In this document: positions 33,734-44,215 of the stretch, piece after piece
Numbering within the stretch: position 1 is the first letter of the stretch
Layout: every line of letters begins with the position of its first letter
DNA from: Fonsecaea monophora
Lineage: Eukaryota > Ascomycota > Eurotiomycetes > Chaetothyriales > Herpotrichiellaceae
Assembly (NCBI RefSeq): GCF_001642475.1
Contig: NW_019173951.1
Coordinates: 62,001 to 126,000 of the forward strand
Direction of reading: 5' to 3'
Length of the DNA: 64,000 nt
The notes under the pieces: model-generated
Told to the model about the DNA's origin: nothing
The model's input: the letters and a program-made list of their open reading frames with translations, nothing else
Databases searched by the model: none
Program-made: the position numbers and the translations under genes

Positions 33734-35482
33734 CTAGTTCGTCCAACGCCCGACGAACGTGGTGCTGAATGGGACTGCTTTCGGCTTGGCTGAAAGAGAT
33801 TGGTAGCGAATATCCCCAAGGCCAAAGCCATCCATGCACACGGTGATATCAAGGAGTTCTCTGAGGGCAGCTCCTGCCTCTGCCACGGTGCACCCGACTC
33901 CGTCAGCGACAGCCGCAGCCTCGAACCACAAACCATGCACTTGCTGGTTGACCCAGTGGTTGATGCAACGCGCGAGAGCGGAGGTTTTCTGCAAACGGGT
34001 CGCATGGTCGGCGGTCACTGCGTCAGAGCTGGAAGTAGCTGGAGGCGGCTCAGGCAAAAACGCCGGCGTGGTGAGGTGACGCGAGGTCGCATGCTCCCAG
34101 AAGCATTGGTGAGGCGGGTCAGGATTTGCTGGGGGAGGTTGCGTGGGTGAAGGAGGGTGCATATCCCATGTGCTGGTCGTATTGGGTCGATCTGTTTGTG
34201 GAAGAGGGTCTGCTGCAGAGACGATGGGCCAACGGTCAAATAACTTGACACCCGTGTCCGTATTGTCATTGTTTCCCTGGTTGACAGCCTGATGATCATT
34301 TTGGTCGTTACAGACCCAACCACCATTGTGCGCAGCATCTCTCCAGCCATTGTCATTGTTGTTGTCCGAGTTGCTCTCAACATCATCTTGAGCGTCGAGT
34401 TGGGCTTGCAAGGAATGCGCTGTTTTCGTGCTTGAATCCCACAGGTCGTGAAGCACCATAGACACATCTTCCATGGCGGTGTCGACACCAGACAGTGTCT
34501 TTACGACCGAGGTGACGAGAGAGTGGGACGAACCATGACCGTGTCGTCTCAAGAGCTCCGTTCTCAAGCAACCTCGGAAGTGATCTCTGAATGCTGGGAC
34601 TTCGACAAAGAAGCCGTAGATTTTGGAAACCCACTCCAGAGTACCGTGATTGAAGAGCTCGTCTCCGCGGACCTGCAAGATTGCGGCAATCAGAGGCATA
34701 TTCCCATAATCCTCTGCAAATTCACAAAGGCTCTCGAGATCGTCCGCCATGAGATATTGATAAAGGGCATCATTGTTTCCACTGTATTCGAACTCAAGTG
34801 CTGCGACGAATGGCTCATTGTAAATGTCTGGTAGATCGAAGACACCGTCGCGTTCTGGGAGATCTTGGTATGGGAACAGGGCTTTGAAAATATCCTCGTG
34901 CACAAAGTACTCGGTGTTGTTGACCATGACACGGATAGGACGGAGAGTGAATCGATTGGAGACCCGACTACCAGAGTATCAATTAGTCTATTGATTTCCC
35001 AGTTACCTTTCCCGTCATCTTGTGACTTACCTTGAGTCAGTAACTGAGGCTCGTTCATCGCGGTCCTCAAATGCGACCCCATCAGCTGCTTCAATCTTCA
35101 CAGGAGTCTCGGCTGCTTCGGAAGACGGGTCGATAGGAACCACTATGTAAATCAGCATCGAAATATCAGAGCAACTTGAAGCTGCTGGGGGATCAAACTC
35201 ACTTGGAGGATCTGAACCACTGGAGTTGCCAACACCATGGGAAGATTCATCAGACTCGTTACGGGCAAAGGCAACATTCAAGTCCCGTCTGAGTGTCTCG
35301 TCGGTTTTGATGAGGTCAAGGACTTGTCTGAGAATATTGGAGGTTGTTTGGTTCATAGTCTGGTCCGCGTTCACCTCCAAACTCCCAAGGCGCTCAAGGA
35401 GTTTGTCATGAGATGTCGTAGACGTAGCGTCAGATGTGGGAGTAAGAAGAGTCGACATGGCTGTTGTGGCAGGACGTTTCAT
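33734..35482 (-). CDS. BTB/POZ-domain-like protein
   Basis: Exons 35482-35203, 35142-35031 and 34967-33734 join in frame; 541 aa. The start is the first ATG of the frame (MKRPATTAMSTLLTP). Residues 1-125 are low-complexity and acidic, with a helix ILRQVLDLIKTDETLRRDLN. The BTB-like fold starts near 140: RPIRVMVNNTEYFVHEDIFK, ALFPYQ, GVFDLPDIYNEPFVAALEFE, YSGN, and SLCEFAEDYGNMPLIAAIL. This matches the V-x-G-x-x-F-x-VH-K start and helix-rich end of fungal BTB domains. An Asn/Asp-rich linker and a C-terminal helical block (LARCINHWVNQQVHGLWFEA) follow. Such proteins often serve as Cullin-3 adaptors or remain uncharacterised. The first intron is 60 bp and stop-free, so retention would stay in frame. 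Confidence 0.7.
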
Positions 35483-35921
35483 GCTGTAGTGCCGTTGTAG
35501 ACCGAATGGCAAGGGAAGAGGAAAAGGCAGTGTGGAAAGAGAAGAGGAGAAAGGGAAGAGTTGGAGCAATCGAGAGGGTGTTGAAGAGGTATTTATGGAG
35601 GCGTCCGGAGTCACAGTGAAGACGAGATATCACTGCCGGTTGCCTGGAAGACTGAGTGACAACCCAAGGTGAATTGTAGTAGGCGATTTCAGCAACAAGT
35701 GAGAGAAAACTGAGCTGCGCATAAGGTAGGAAATAACCGTTGCTGCATGTGCCTGAGCCCAAGCCGTGTGGTACAATCTCATCAAGTCAATTTCTGCAGG
35801 AGAAAATATCACATTCACGGTTTTCTTACAAGTTTGAAGCCAATCTGAGGCACAGCAGAAGCGTGTTACCGCATCATCCTCATCCAATACACAAATTCCA
35901 ATCAGGCTCCAAAGTCACAGA
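35483..35921. other. Intergenic region
   Basis: Promoter side of the BTB gene and 3' side of the bL19m gene (both minus strand). Nothing recognised. Confidence 0.4.
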
Positions 35922-36675
35922 TCATCTCTTCCCTTTCTTCATTCTCGACCGTCCCAGTTGGCTTGATGGTCTTCCACCAGTCAACATGGCTCGTTGCCTC
36001 AGATACTGGTCGACCACTTTCTGCACGCTTCCTATGTCGTGCTCTGGTTTCCTTAAGTAGTATATTCTCGCCCGCCTCTTTCTCTTCGGCGCTCTCTGGG
36101 CTATTTCCATGCTCTGTACCAATGGGCTATGCACCTTTATTTGCATTTCCATTCCTATTCCTGTCAAGTGGTTGCGCAGTAGGACTGACGTGTGAGGCCC
36201 CGAGCCTTTGATAGAGAGAATCACGCCCGAGACTGGTTCGCCTGAGGTGAAGGTTGCGAGCAGAATATCGCCAACCTTGGCTCGATCCTTGTTGGTTTTG
36301 TCGAACAGTTTCGCCCGAGCCCCCGTAGGATCCAACAGAGTCAATTGTCGGCTGTCCACAACAGAGACTGGATCTTTGCAGGTTTCGGTCTCGGATCGGG
36401 GTGCTTGATGTATAACTATCTCTCGTTTCCCTAAGAAACCTGTCAGCATCCCTGGTCGATCAACTAAATGCTTGGAAATATCCACCTCTATCAGGTCTGA
36501 ATCTTTCCGGTATTTGAGACCAGTACTGTGACGGGAGATCGGACGGGACTTCGCGCTTCTCAACTGGGCCGCGTTGTAGCGTGACTAGTGTCCGGCGGAA
36601 ATGCTGTGGTCGAAGCTCTGGAAACAGAGATCGCCAACAGCATATAGATATGCGGGAGGCAACACTTTTCGACAT
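35922..36675 (-). CDS. Mitochondrial ribosomal protein bL19m (large subunit)
   Basis: Exons 36675-36486 and 36439-35922 join in frame (donor GTGGAT, acceptor GACAG), giving 235 aa. The Arg-rich, Ser-containing N-terminus (MSKSVASRISICCWRSLFPE) looks like a mitochondrial presequence. The core follows the bL19 pattern: KVGDILLATFTSGEPVSGVI, HTSVLLRNHLTGIGMEMQIK, VHSPLVQSMEIAQRAPKRKR and RARIYYLR, including the hallmark SP-x-x and R-RA-x-x-YYLR blocks. bL19 lies at the inter-subunit face of the large ribosomal subunit; the yeast mitochondrial counterpart is IMG1. The lysine/arginine-rich C-terminus extends past the bacterial length. It diverges from the next gene across 243 bp. Confidence 0.9.
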
Positions 36676-36918
36676 GTTGGCTGGCAGATTATGAAAGTGC
36701 AATGTTCAGCAACCTCATTTCCACAAAGATGTCGGAGCTCAGTCGCAGTCACTTTTCATTGACGATGAAAAAGGAAGGTGGAGCGAATTGAATTTTGGTC
36801 CTTGCGGAAAAGCACCTTTGCTGAGATTCGATCGTTGCGCAGGTACGGACAGTCATATCCGTTCAGAAAGTCAGGGTAGCTCAGCTTAGGCACGTTGCGA
36901 GAAGGTGTGATCAACTCA
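36676..36918. promoter_or_regulatory. Shared divergent promoter of bL19m and a predicted mitochondrial protein
   Basis: Only 243 bp separate the two opposed start codons, so both genes probably share a promoter. No specific factor site was identified by eye. Confidence 0.5.
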
Positions 36919-38099
36919 ATGGCGCAGGCCGGTCAAAACTTCCTCTACGTCTGTCGAAGTTGTCGACGCAATATTTACAGTTCGAGCTGGACGCAGTCGA
37001 CGCGGCCATTCAGCACCACGCGCTCGAGACCTAAAGGTATGCCGACATTGATGCCATATTTCCATGTTGAAACACCCGTGCTTACAAGTCTAAAGTAATA
37101 CCGGCTTTCAATCCCACATCCAATCCCGAGTTCGACGACTTCCTCCTGACATGGCGCCAAAAAGTCTTTATGCCAGCGGCGCTGGAAAATCACCACCGGG
37201 ATCTCATTTACAAGGCCTCGCGGCATTCGACCCTCATCAACGAACCCGGGGTCACGGTAACAATGGACGATGAAGAAGAGATCAAGCTGGAACCGATGCA
37301 TTATTTTGACAAGCCAAATGTTCACAGCAGTATCGTCAAATTAGTAAAACTTCTTGAAGGAAATCACAACGATAAAGATTGGAACAACCTCCCTCCGTTC
37401 CTTCACGGTTTAGTCATGGCAAAAATCAATCTTCCCTCTAGTTTCTACGAGAAAGTAACACGCAAAGCCTGTGAAGTGGGCAAAGAACGGATCATTCTAC
37501 GCTGTGCGGAGAAACCGGCCGAAACGGGCGTCAAGCTGTCACGTAAGGGCGTGGCGAGGGAGTTGATGCTAGGGTTCCACAATCGCGTGGTTTTGGCAAA
37601 TTTCAAGGGCGGTGAACTTGAGGCAGCTTCGCGGCGAGCTGAATATGTTGCTCGGATGCTTGAAGACGAAGTGCATGGTGGCGGCAAACTGTCAAAGGGC
37701 GAAGTGGATGCCAGGAAAGATCCGGTTGTCCTGGCGGTGTTACTGGAGCTGGCTGCTGCAAGGGCAGTGCATACCTATGCTGGCCAGGATCAGGAGGGGA
37801 AAGTCGCCAACTACGCCACCAAGCTGCTTCACCTGGACAGCAAAGATCGGCTTACCCAGCTCGACCAATTGACAGAAATAGAGCAGAACTTCGCTCTGGT
37901 GGAACTATTGCCGATCCAAAACTCGATGGAATGGGCACTGAAGATTGAATCTGTCAAGAATGCGGAGTTGGGAAATCAGTTGCAGGCTGAGCTGAGTAAC
38001 TTGACAACGGTTGTGGAGAGGACGGTGGAAAGCCTGCGTGAAAAAGTGGGCGATAAGCCGAGAAGAAGTTTGACCATGTATGATCAGTTGCAGGAATGA
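36919..38099 (+). CDS. Predicted mitochondrial helical protein, function unknown
   Basis: Exons 36919-37036 and 37096-38099 join in frame; 373 aa. The N-terminus has a presequence-like composition: CRSCRRNIYSSSWTQSTRPF with an R-x-F-S-T-T cleavage-like stretch. The mature part is largely helical and charged, with FDDFLLTWRQKVFMPAALEN, WNNLPPFLHGLVMAKINLPS, SFYEKVTRKACEVGKERIIL, and a predicted coiled coil near the C-terminus (LQAELSNLTTVVERTVESLR). I do not recognise the family. Its head-to-head position with bL19m suggests a mitochondrial-translation role such as a fungus-specific mitoribosomal or assembly protein, but that is inference from context only. Confidence 0.7.
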
Positions 38100-38541
38100 G
38101 CAGCCTCTGGCAAGAGTGCTACAATGCTGTCAGTATAGAGTTGTATCCACGATGAAGGCCCTCGCAAAGCGGCGCTGCTTTCATGCTGTACCATTTATTC
38201 GGAACTATCAGGACATGTACAATATTGTATACCAATAGGACAATGTATAGCCTGATTCTGATTCTGATCCCATTTGATGTCTCGTGGGTATGCGATCAAA
38301 GAAAGACGTTGGATTGCGGCAGGGGAAGTCATACGCTGTCGCGGCGGACCACCTCCAAAGATAGTTTCCACCAATAATAATGTCATTCCAGGGAACTTAG
38401 GTACAACGGTGTCGCAACGTCAGCGAGCACGACTCTCGCTAAGTTGTTTACTTCTCATAATGAGCAGACAGTAAAACCCTCGAATCCGTGAAGTCTGCGC
38501 CCTCCCTCCCTGATCCTGGACTCGCACGCCTGCTTGTCGCA
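38100..38541. other. Intergenic region
   Basis: Spacer between two + strand genes. Nothing recognised. Confidence 0.4.
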
Positions 38542-39333
38542 ATGGCGAACCCTCCGTCCTCCGACCCTTTCCTCGAAGTGCAAACCGACGTGCAATCCAC
38601 ACTCCAAAGTACACGGCACTTGTTCTCCAGCTACCTCCGTATCCGCACGCTGTCTACGTCCGCCACCTCCCCGGAATTGCAGCAGTCACGCTCAGAGCTA
38701 CGGACGAACCTCGAGACGTTAACGGCAGACCTCGCGGATCTGCTGGACAGCGTAAAAGCCGTCGAGTCGGATCCGTACCGCTTCGGCCTAGATGTCGCGG
38801 AGGTGCAGCGGAGGAGGCAGTTTGTCAAGGATGTGGGCGACGAGGTGGACGGGATGAGGAGGGAGTTGGAAGACGTCACTACAGATACACATGTCGCTGG
38901 AGGAGCATACTCGGCGTCCACCACGACCGGCCCCGGCGCTGGCGGCACAAGAGGACCGAATGGGAGACTACCCAATCCCTCATCCTTCGAAGACGATCAC
39001 GACGATGAAGATGACGATGATCCCTATGGCGCCTTTGAGGCTCAGCAGCAAGAGATGATGATGCGAGAACAAGACGAACAGCTCGACGGCGTTTTCCAGA
39101 GCGTCGGCGTCTTGAGGGGCCAGGCTGAAGACATGGGCCGTGAATTAGAGGAACAAGGCGCCTTGCTGGACGAGGTGGACACCCTCGCCGACCGGGTAGG
39201 TGGCAAGCTGAGTGTCGGGGTGAAGAAGGTGGGCGAAGTGATCAGACGGAACGAAGACAGTGTGAGCAGTTGCTGCATTGGGGTGCTGATTGTGGTCTTG
39301 GTGATATTATTGATTCTAGTAATTGTCATTTAA
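38542..39333 (+). CDS. tlg1: Qc-SNARE, Tlg1/syntaxin-6 type
   Basis: Single exon, 263 aa. ATG 38542 is the start because the family motif follows directly: SDPFLEVQTDVQSTLQSTRH, the N-terminal helix of syntaxin-6/10/Tlg1. The Habc-like region includes TADLADLLDSVKAVESDPYR, then a VQRRRQFVKDVGDEVDGMRR helix and an acidic linker of Asp/Glu repeats. The SNARE motif runs from EQLDGVFQSVGVLRGQAEDM through ELEEQGALLDEVDTLADRVG; the Gln in EEQGALLDEVD is the zero-layer Q. It ends in a single C-terminal membrane anchor (GVLIVVLVILLILVIVI) preceded by a CC pair suited to palmitoylation. Tlg1 acts in endosome-to-trans-Golgi and Golgi retrieval traffic. Confidence 0.9.
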   Translation: MANPPSSDPFLEVQTDVQSTLQSTRHLFSSYLRIRTLSTSATSPELQQSRSELRTNLETLTADLADLLDSVKAVESDPYRFGLDVAEVQRRRQFVKDVGDEVDGMRRELEDVTTDTHVAGGAYSASTTTGPGAGGTRGPNGRLPNPSSFEDDHDDEDDDDPYGAFEAQQQEMMMREQDEQLDGVFQSVGVLRGQAEDMGRELEEQGALLDEVDTLADRVGGKLSVGVKKVGEVIRRNEDSVSSCCIGVLIVVLVILLILVIVI

Positions 39334-39615
39334 AGCCAAAAGGATCGTGCCATTTTGATTTTTGTGGTTGGATTATCTCTGGAACCAACCAGCACACCTA
39401 AGGGTCATCTGGTCGATGCTCGTCGGGGGAGCATGGAAGATGAAGGGATGCAGGAAATCCTGAACGCCTGAACACAACCCGACGGAGCAGATGGCTCTCC
39501 AGGCAAGATTCTGGGTCCGTCCGTGAACACCCCCAGGGAAAGCAGAAGCCTCTGACAAGCTCCTTCTATGGACGGCGATATCTCCACCACAACGAGAACG
39601 AGCGGGCTCGACATT

Positions 39616-40634
39616 TCAACCCCTACGCGCCCTCTTGCGCGGCCTGTCGTCATCTTCCTCTGCCAACACCAACTGCGGAGCTTCGTCGTCATCTTCATCC
39701 TCATCATCGTCATCGTCAGACTCGTCATCTTGGCTGTTAGCCGACAGGAAATAGTCCATGGCATTTGGCCAGAGGTCCTCTACCAAAGCGGTAGCTACTT
39801 CGTCCCCAGCAGGGAAAATCTCGACGTCCAGTAGCTCTTCGAGCTCGTCCTCGTTGGCGTCATCCTCCTCATCCTGGGACTCAGTCTCTGTCTCGGTTGG
39901 TTTTTTGACATTCGCAGCGTTGACCGCGCCCCTGAAGCCGAACCAAGAAAAGAAGCTTGGTTGGTGAATGTCGCCTTCATCTTCCTCAAACTGAACTAGC
40001 GTTTCTCGGAGTTTCTCATATTGCCACAGCGCCTCTCGATCCACGATATCAACGACCTTGTCACCTTGCTTGAGCTTCAGCGCTTCTTCTGCATTGTACA
40101 GTTGAACGGCGGCATCGAGGAGACCGCGTGTTGGGTCCTTCTTCTTCCCCTTCCATTTAATCGGAACCGGCGTCGAGATTAGGTTACCCGGTCCATCTTC
40201 AGAGGGATGAAATTCAAACTCCTTGATAAGAGTCGTATTCTCCATGAATTCATTGGGGGCAAAGTGAAAGATAAATCGAATGCTGCGAGGTTCGCCTTCG
40301 GTTTCCGACTGGATCTGGTACCGGTCGACGGACACGGACTCGATAGAAGCAAGTAGAGGAAGGTCGTCTGGAGCGAAGAATCGTCGGATGTCTTCAGGTC
40401 CGAAGCCAAACACGGTTGGCCAGAAGTTTGGGATCTTCTTAAATAGCGCTTCCCTTTTGATGTACAGGGTTCGTAAGGAATATTCTTTTCTTCGCACTGT
40501 AGCAGAATCAGCGTGTGTGGTGGCCTGGAATGATATATCATCTCACAGGCATCGAGCTCGACCTCGGCAAATTCCCGCTCTAGAGCTCCAAGGTCCTTGA
40601 AAATTGCAGTGAGATCATCGATAGGCACCGCCAT
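39616..40634 (-). CDS. NAP-family histone chaperone (Vps75/SET-like)
   Basis: Exons 40634-40547 and 40496-39616 join in frame (TGCC-T/GTGAG donor, CTACAG acceptor); 322 aa. The start gives the dimerisation helix typical of the family (DDLTAIFKDLGALEREFAEV), continued across the intron into RRKEYSLRTLYIKREALFKK and IPNFW. The earmuff region has FAPDDLPLLASIESVSVDRY, SIRFIFHFAPNEFMEN, TLIKEFEF and ISTPVPIKWKGKK, all usual NAP blocks. The tail is strongly acidic (Asp/Glu runs) and ends in a basic RKRARR that could be a nuclear signal. NAP proteins bind H2A-H2B or H3-H4; Vps75 partners the Rtt109 acetyltransferase. The length and IPNFW/FW pattern favour the Vps75/SET branch over Nap1. Confidence 0.85.
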
Positions 40635-41618
40635 ATTGAAGTCCTCTACGGGAGGAATTGGGCGGCGACAAGTACCTCGTACCTATCGTTGCGGGCAAGG
40701 CTTTCATTTCGAGTCTTGAGGTTATTACATCTGCAGCCACAAAATTTCGGGACATTCTGCCGGATCAAAAAGTAAAGGCGGTGAGGGCGGCGAGGGCGGT
40801 GATTTTCGCCGCATTCGGAGTGATGATTTTTCCGCTCCGTCACTCTCTGCCCATGAAGCGCATGCTTCGAACCTTACGTATGTGCCTATCTACATAAATC
40901 CCAGTCACAGACTCGGGATGGCAATGTATTCGTTTCTTCACAGTCCGCTCTCTTCCTTTTCTTGACATCCAAGCCGTTGCAAGGACGACTGGTACGTGCA
41001 GCCCCGGAATAGCGCCACCTACCAAAAGTCCAAAAGATCGACATGCCTTAGCGTCCACAGATGGCCATCGCCCTACGATTTTGTGATTGGACTCTTTAGC
41101 CAGTGGCTAGTCTCATTCACACAATCATAACAAATCTCGTGGCAATGTGATGAACCCCTGGTCATCTCACGTTGACTCTTTTGTTTCAGGGTAATATTGT
41201 TTCTCATCCATATATACTGAGTACCCTTTTGAAACCTCGACTCCGGTGGGCTTTTTTGGGCTCGGAGCAGGGGACGGGGAGTGTCTCGAGTCTAGAAAAT
41301 CGATGGTGGTGGGAAAACTCCCGGACAGAACAAGGGAGGGATTTCCGTTTGAGCGTCTAGTGGGTACACTTCGCTGGAAATGCGCAACAGCAAAATGCTA
41401 CGTGGTACGAGGTACCGAGTACTCAAGCAGCACCAACAGACATCCTTCCTGTCAAGGTTGCTGGGTCCCAGCAGGTCCGCCGTATGCACTCTCTTAGCTT
41501 TGAATGCTTAGTGAGCTTGGTCGCCGGGTTCAGAAGTTGATGCGTTTTCCTCCCACCTTGGAGTTTATACCCTGGTTCCTGGATAAAGCAACCAACGCTA
41601 CTGACTGTCGACTAAAAT
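40635..41618. other. Intergenic region, 1 kb
   Basis: Upstream of the NAP-family gene. No gene, repeat or structured element recognised. Confidence 0.4.
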
Positions 41619-42177
41619 ATGCATGTCTTCACACCAAGATACTTGTGCGCCATCGGCAATGCTGAAGTCTCTGTTCCTCACTCAAGTCAAACTTGGGAGG
41701 GTAAGTTGTCTCCACCGTGTCCCTGATGTTCGCATTCTACACTCCTTGACAGTGCTGTACTACTTGACCACCTAACAACATTGAGGAAAGCTTATCGAAG
41801 GCGATCACTTTCCTCAAGATAAGCTCTAACAACTAACACGAGTAGGGCCACCAGCAAGAGGCTTGAAGGGCCCGGATAGTCGTTCCCCAACATGGGCCGC
41901 TGCGAATGATTGTAGCGATTTTCACAGCAGGGACCACCACCTCCGTGTGCAACGCACCATGAAGATCGCGCCTCAAGTTGTGCTTGCTATTGGCGGAGGC
42001 GTCACACCTTCCATGAGACCTGTGATAATGTCATTCCATGGTCAGTCTGAATCCACTCGTGTCAGCTTACGCTACAACTTGTATAGGTCTGCCGTGACAA
42101 AGCATGTCATTCAACGCCGAATAATCTCGAGTTCAACTTGTCGGACAGAATTTGCGGGAGCAGACCAAGCTGCCTGA
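41619..42177 (+). CDS. Possible small orphan gene (two exons)
   Basis: ATG 41619 opens an exon to 41700 ending at a consensus donor GTAAGT. A 145-bp intron with a CTAAC branch site ends at GAGTAG (41845), and exon 41846-42177 keeps the frame to TGA, giving 137 aa. The protein begins MHVFTPRYLCAIGNAEVSVP and contains APQVVLAIGGGVTPSMRPVI; no domain, signal peptide or membrane segment is recognised. The good splice signals are the only support. It may equally be a chance frame in the long intergenic space before the permease gene. Confidence 0.22.
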
Positions 42178-42562
42178 CTTGTCTATTACTCCGAACTCTG
42201 TGGGGAACCTCATTCAGGACATGGGTCCCCCGAGCGTGAACCCCTTCATAGTCACACATGTGCGGCATGTCAGCGAGGGCGAGATTCGAAGGGAAATAGG
42301 CTAACCTCATGCCCTGGCTCTTTCACATCTCTCGCGTCTGCTTCGCTAAGCTGGGGTGAGAAAACAATAGTGCTCTCGCTACGAGTGCAGTGCCAGAGCA
42401 TGCTCCCATTACGAGAACAAGCAAGCTTTTAAGTACGGTGGCTCCCGCGCACCTATGGCTTCTCATATGCCTCAATCTGTGCAGCCCGTTCTTGCACGCT
42501 GTGCCTGCTGTCACTTGGGTTCTGCACGTCTTTCCACTTCATAGCGTTGTGTTATCGCCCAA
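42178..42562. other. Intergenic region
   Basis: Immediate upstream region of the permease gene. Nothing recognised. Confidence 0.4.
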
Positions 42563-44215
42563 ATGACGGCCTTCATCTCAGATGCTGCTGCTTTGGAGGC
42601 AGCAGGGAAGAAGCAGGTGCTGAAGGTGGGAGAAACACCACAAAGTCTCCATTGGTGCACACCGCTGACCTGTTGCTACAGAGGGAATGGAATTTTTGGG
42701 CATTGTTGGGTATGTCGGCATGCACTCTATGTACGTGGGAAGCCACGAGTGCTCTATTCGCTGGTGCTTATAGCAACGGCGGGCCTGCTTCTGTCGTCTA
42801 CGGATTCATCGTGTCCGTTCTGGGAACCTTGTGCATCGCAGGTTCTTTCGCTGAGATGGCATCTATGTATGTGTTTGGATTGTCCGTTGAGAAAGAAAGA
42901 AAGACTGGCTGATTGCCGACCTAGTTCGCCAATTGCTGGAGCCCAGTATCATTGGAGTGCTGAGCATTCACCAGTCAAATGGCGTGCCATCATCAGCTAC
43001 GTTCAAGGCTGGGTCACCATCACCGGCTGGGTCGCAGCTGTGGCGTCTGTATGCTACTTGATCGCAACCATGATTCAGGGGGTAGCGATCCTCAACTATT
43101 CCGGCTACGAAGCGAAGAGGTGGCACGCAACACTCATGATGATTGGATTCGCCGGGGTCGCCGCACTGGGAAACACCTATGGCAAGAAATTTCTGCCGCT
43201 GTGGGAGACCTTGGGAGGGTTTCTTCATGTGTTATTCTTCTTCATCGTTTTTATCGCCATTCTAGCCACTAGCACAAAGGCCAGCGACAAGGATGTTTGG
43301 GGTACCTTTATCAATGCCGGCGGTTGGAGCAGTGACGGTGTCAGCTTTTGCATTGGATTCCTCACCCCGGCTTTTGCGCTCGCCGGGGTAGACGCGGTCG
43401 TCCACATGAGCGAGGAAGCGTACAACGCTCCTCTCAATATTCCTCGTGCGATGATTTGGTCAGTCACAATCAATGGATTGGCTGGCTTTGCATATATCAT
43501 CACGATTCTCTACGCCATCACCGATACGGATGCGGTTTTTGCGACGCCTACTGGTTACCCCATAATTGCTGTTTTCCTGCAAGCCACCGACAACCAGAAA
43601 GCGGCAACGGCGATGATGACTGGTGTTATCATTGTTTTCACAATGAACCTCTTTGGGTGCACAGCATCTGTCTCGCGCCTTATCTGGGCTTTTGCAAGAG
43701 ACCATGGTCTTCCGTTCTCCAGCTTCTTCTCGCATATTACCCCTTGGAACAAATGTCCTACGAACGCTGTTCTCTCGATATTCGCCTCTGCCTCCCTCCT
43801 CTCTCTCATCAACATTGGGTCAACCACTGCTTTCAATGCCCTGATCTCCCTAACAACACTGGGCTTTTACTTCTCCTATGCGATCCCGACCGTCATGTTC
43901 GCAATCCGACGATACAATCCCTCCAACCCCATTAATTTTGGTCCTTGGACTATGGGCAAATTCGGCCTACCCGTCAACGTTCTTGCAGTCACATTCTGCA
44001 TTTTCCTCATCATTTTCTTGCCATTTCCGCCTTTCCTGCCCGTCACTGGACAGAACATGAACTACGCTTCCCCTGTGTTCGGATTCGTCATGATTTGTGC
44101 TACCGTCAACTATATCCTCCGAGCTCGCAAGAAATTTACTGGTCCAATTAAGGAAGTCGGCAGCGAAACCAGCAGCGAGGAGTTTGCTCATGAGAATGTC
44201 GTTCCAGAGAAGTAG
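42563..44215 (+). CDS. APC-superfamily amino acid / GABA / choline permease
   Basis: Exons 42563-42625, 42682-42866 and 42925-44215 join in frame; 512 aa with about 12 hydrophobic segments. The first 21 residues are cytosolic. Helix 1 starts at REWNFWALLGMSACTLCTWE, followed by PASVVYGFIVSVLGTLCIAG and the family block SPIAGAQYHWSAEHSPVKWR. Helix 6 carries FLTPAFALAGVDAVVHMSEE then AYNAPLNIPRAM, the typical fungal GABA/choline-permease signature. GCTASVSRLIWAFARDHGLP and NFGPWTMGKFGLPVNVLAV follow in the usual order. These carriers import amino acids, GABA, choline or polyamines by proton symport at the plasma membrane; the substrate cannot be assigned here. A continuous frame with a different N-terminus spans both introns and is rejected. 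Confidence 0.9.
   Translation: MTAFISDAAALEAAGKKQVLKVGETPQSLHWCTPLTCCYRGNGIFGHCWVCRHALYVRGKPRVLYSLVLIATAGLLLSSTDSSCPFWEPCASQVLSLRWHLCMCLDCPLRKKERLADCRPSSPIAGAQYHWSAEHSPVKWRAIISYVQGWVTITGWVAAVASVCYLIATMIQGVAILNYSGYEAKRWHATLMMIGFAGVAALGNTYGKKFLPLWETLGGFLHVLFFFIVFIAILATSTKASDKDVWGTFINAGGWSSDGVSFCIGFLTPAFALAGVDAVVHMSEEAYNAPLNIPRAMIWSVTINGLAGFAYIITILYAITDTDAVFATPTGYPIIAVFLQATDNQKAATAMMTGVIIVFTMNLFGCTASVSRLIWAFARDHGLPFSSFFSHITPWNKCPTNAVLSIFASASLLSLINIGSTTAFNALISLTTLGFYFSYAIPTVMFAIRRYNPSNPINFGPWTMGKFGLPVNVLAVTFCIFLIIFLPFPPFLPVTGQNMNYASPVFGFVMICATVNYILRARKKFTGPIKEVGSETSSEEFAHENVVPEK

Noticed and set aside
42563..44215. Uninterrupted 550-codon frame for the permease
   Set aside because: Reading through the first two introns destroys helices 1-2; splicing at 42626-42681 and 42867-42924 restores REWNFWALLG and the SPIAGAQYHW block.
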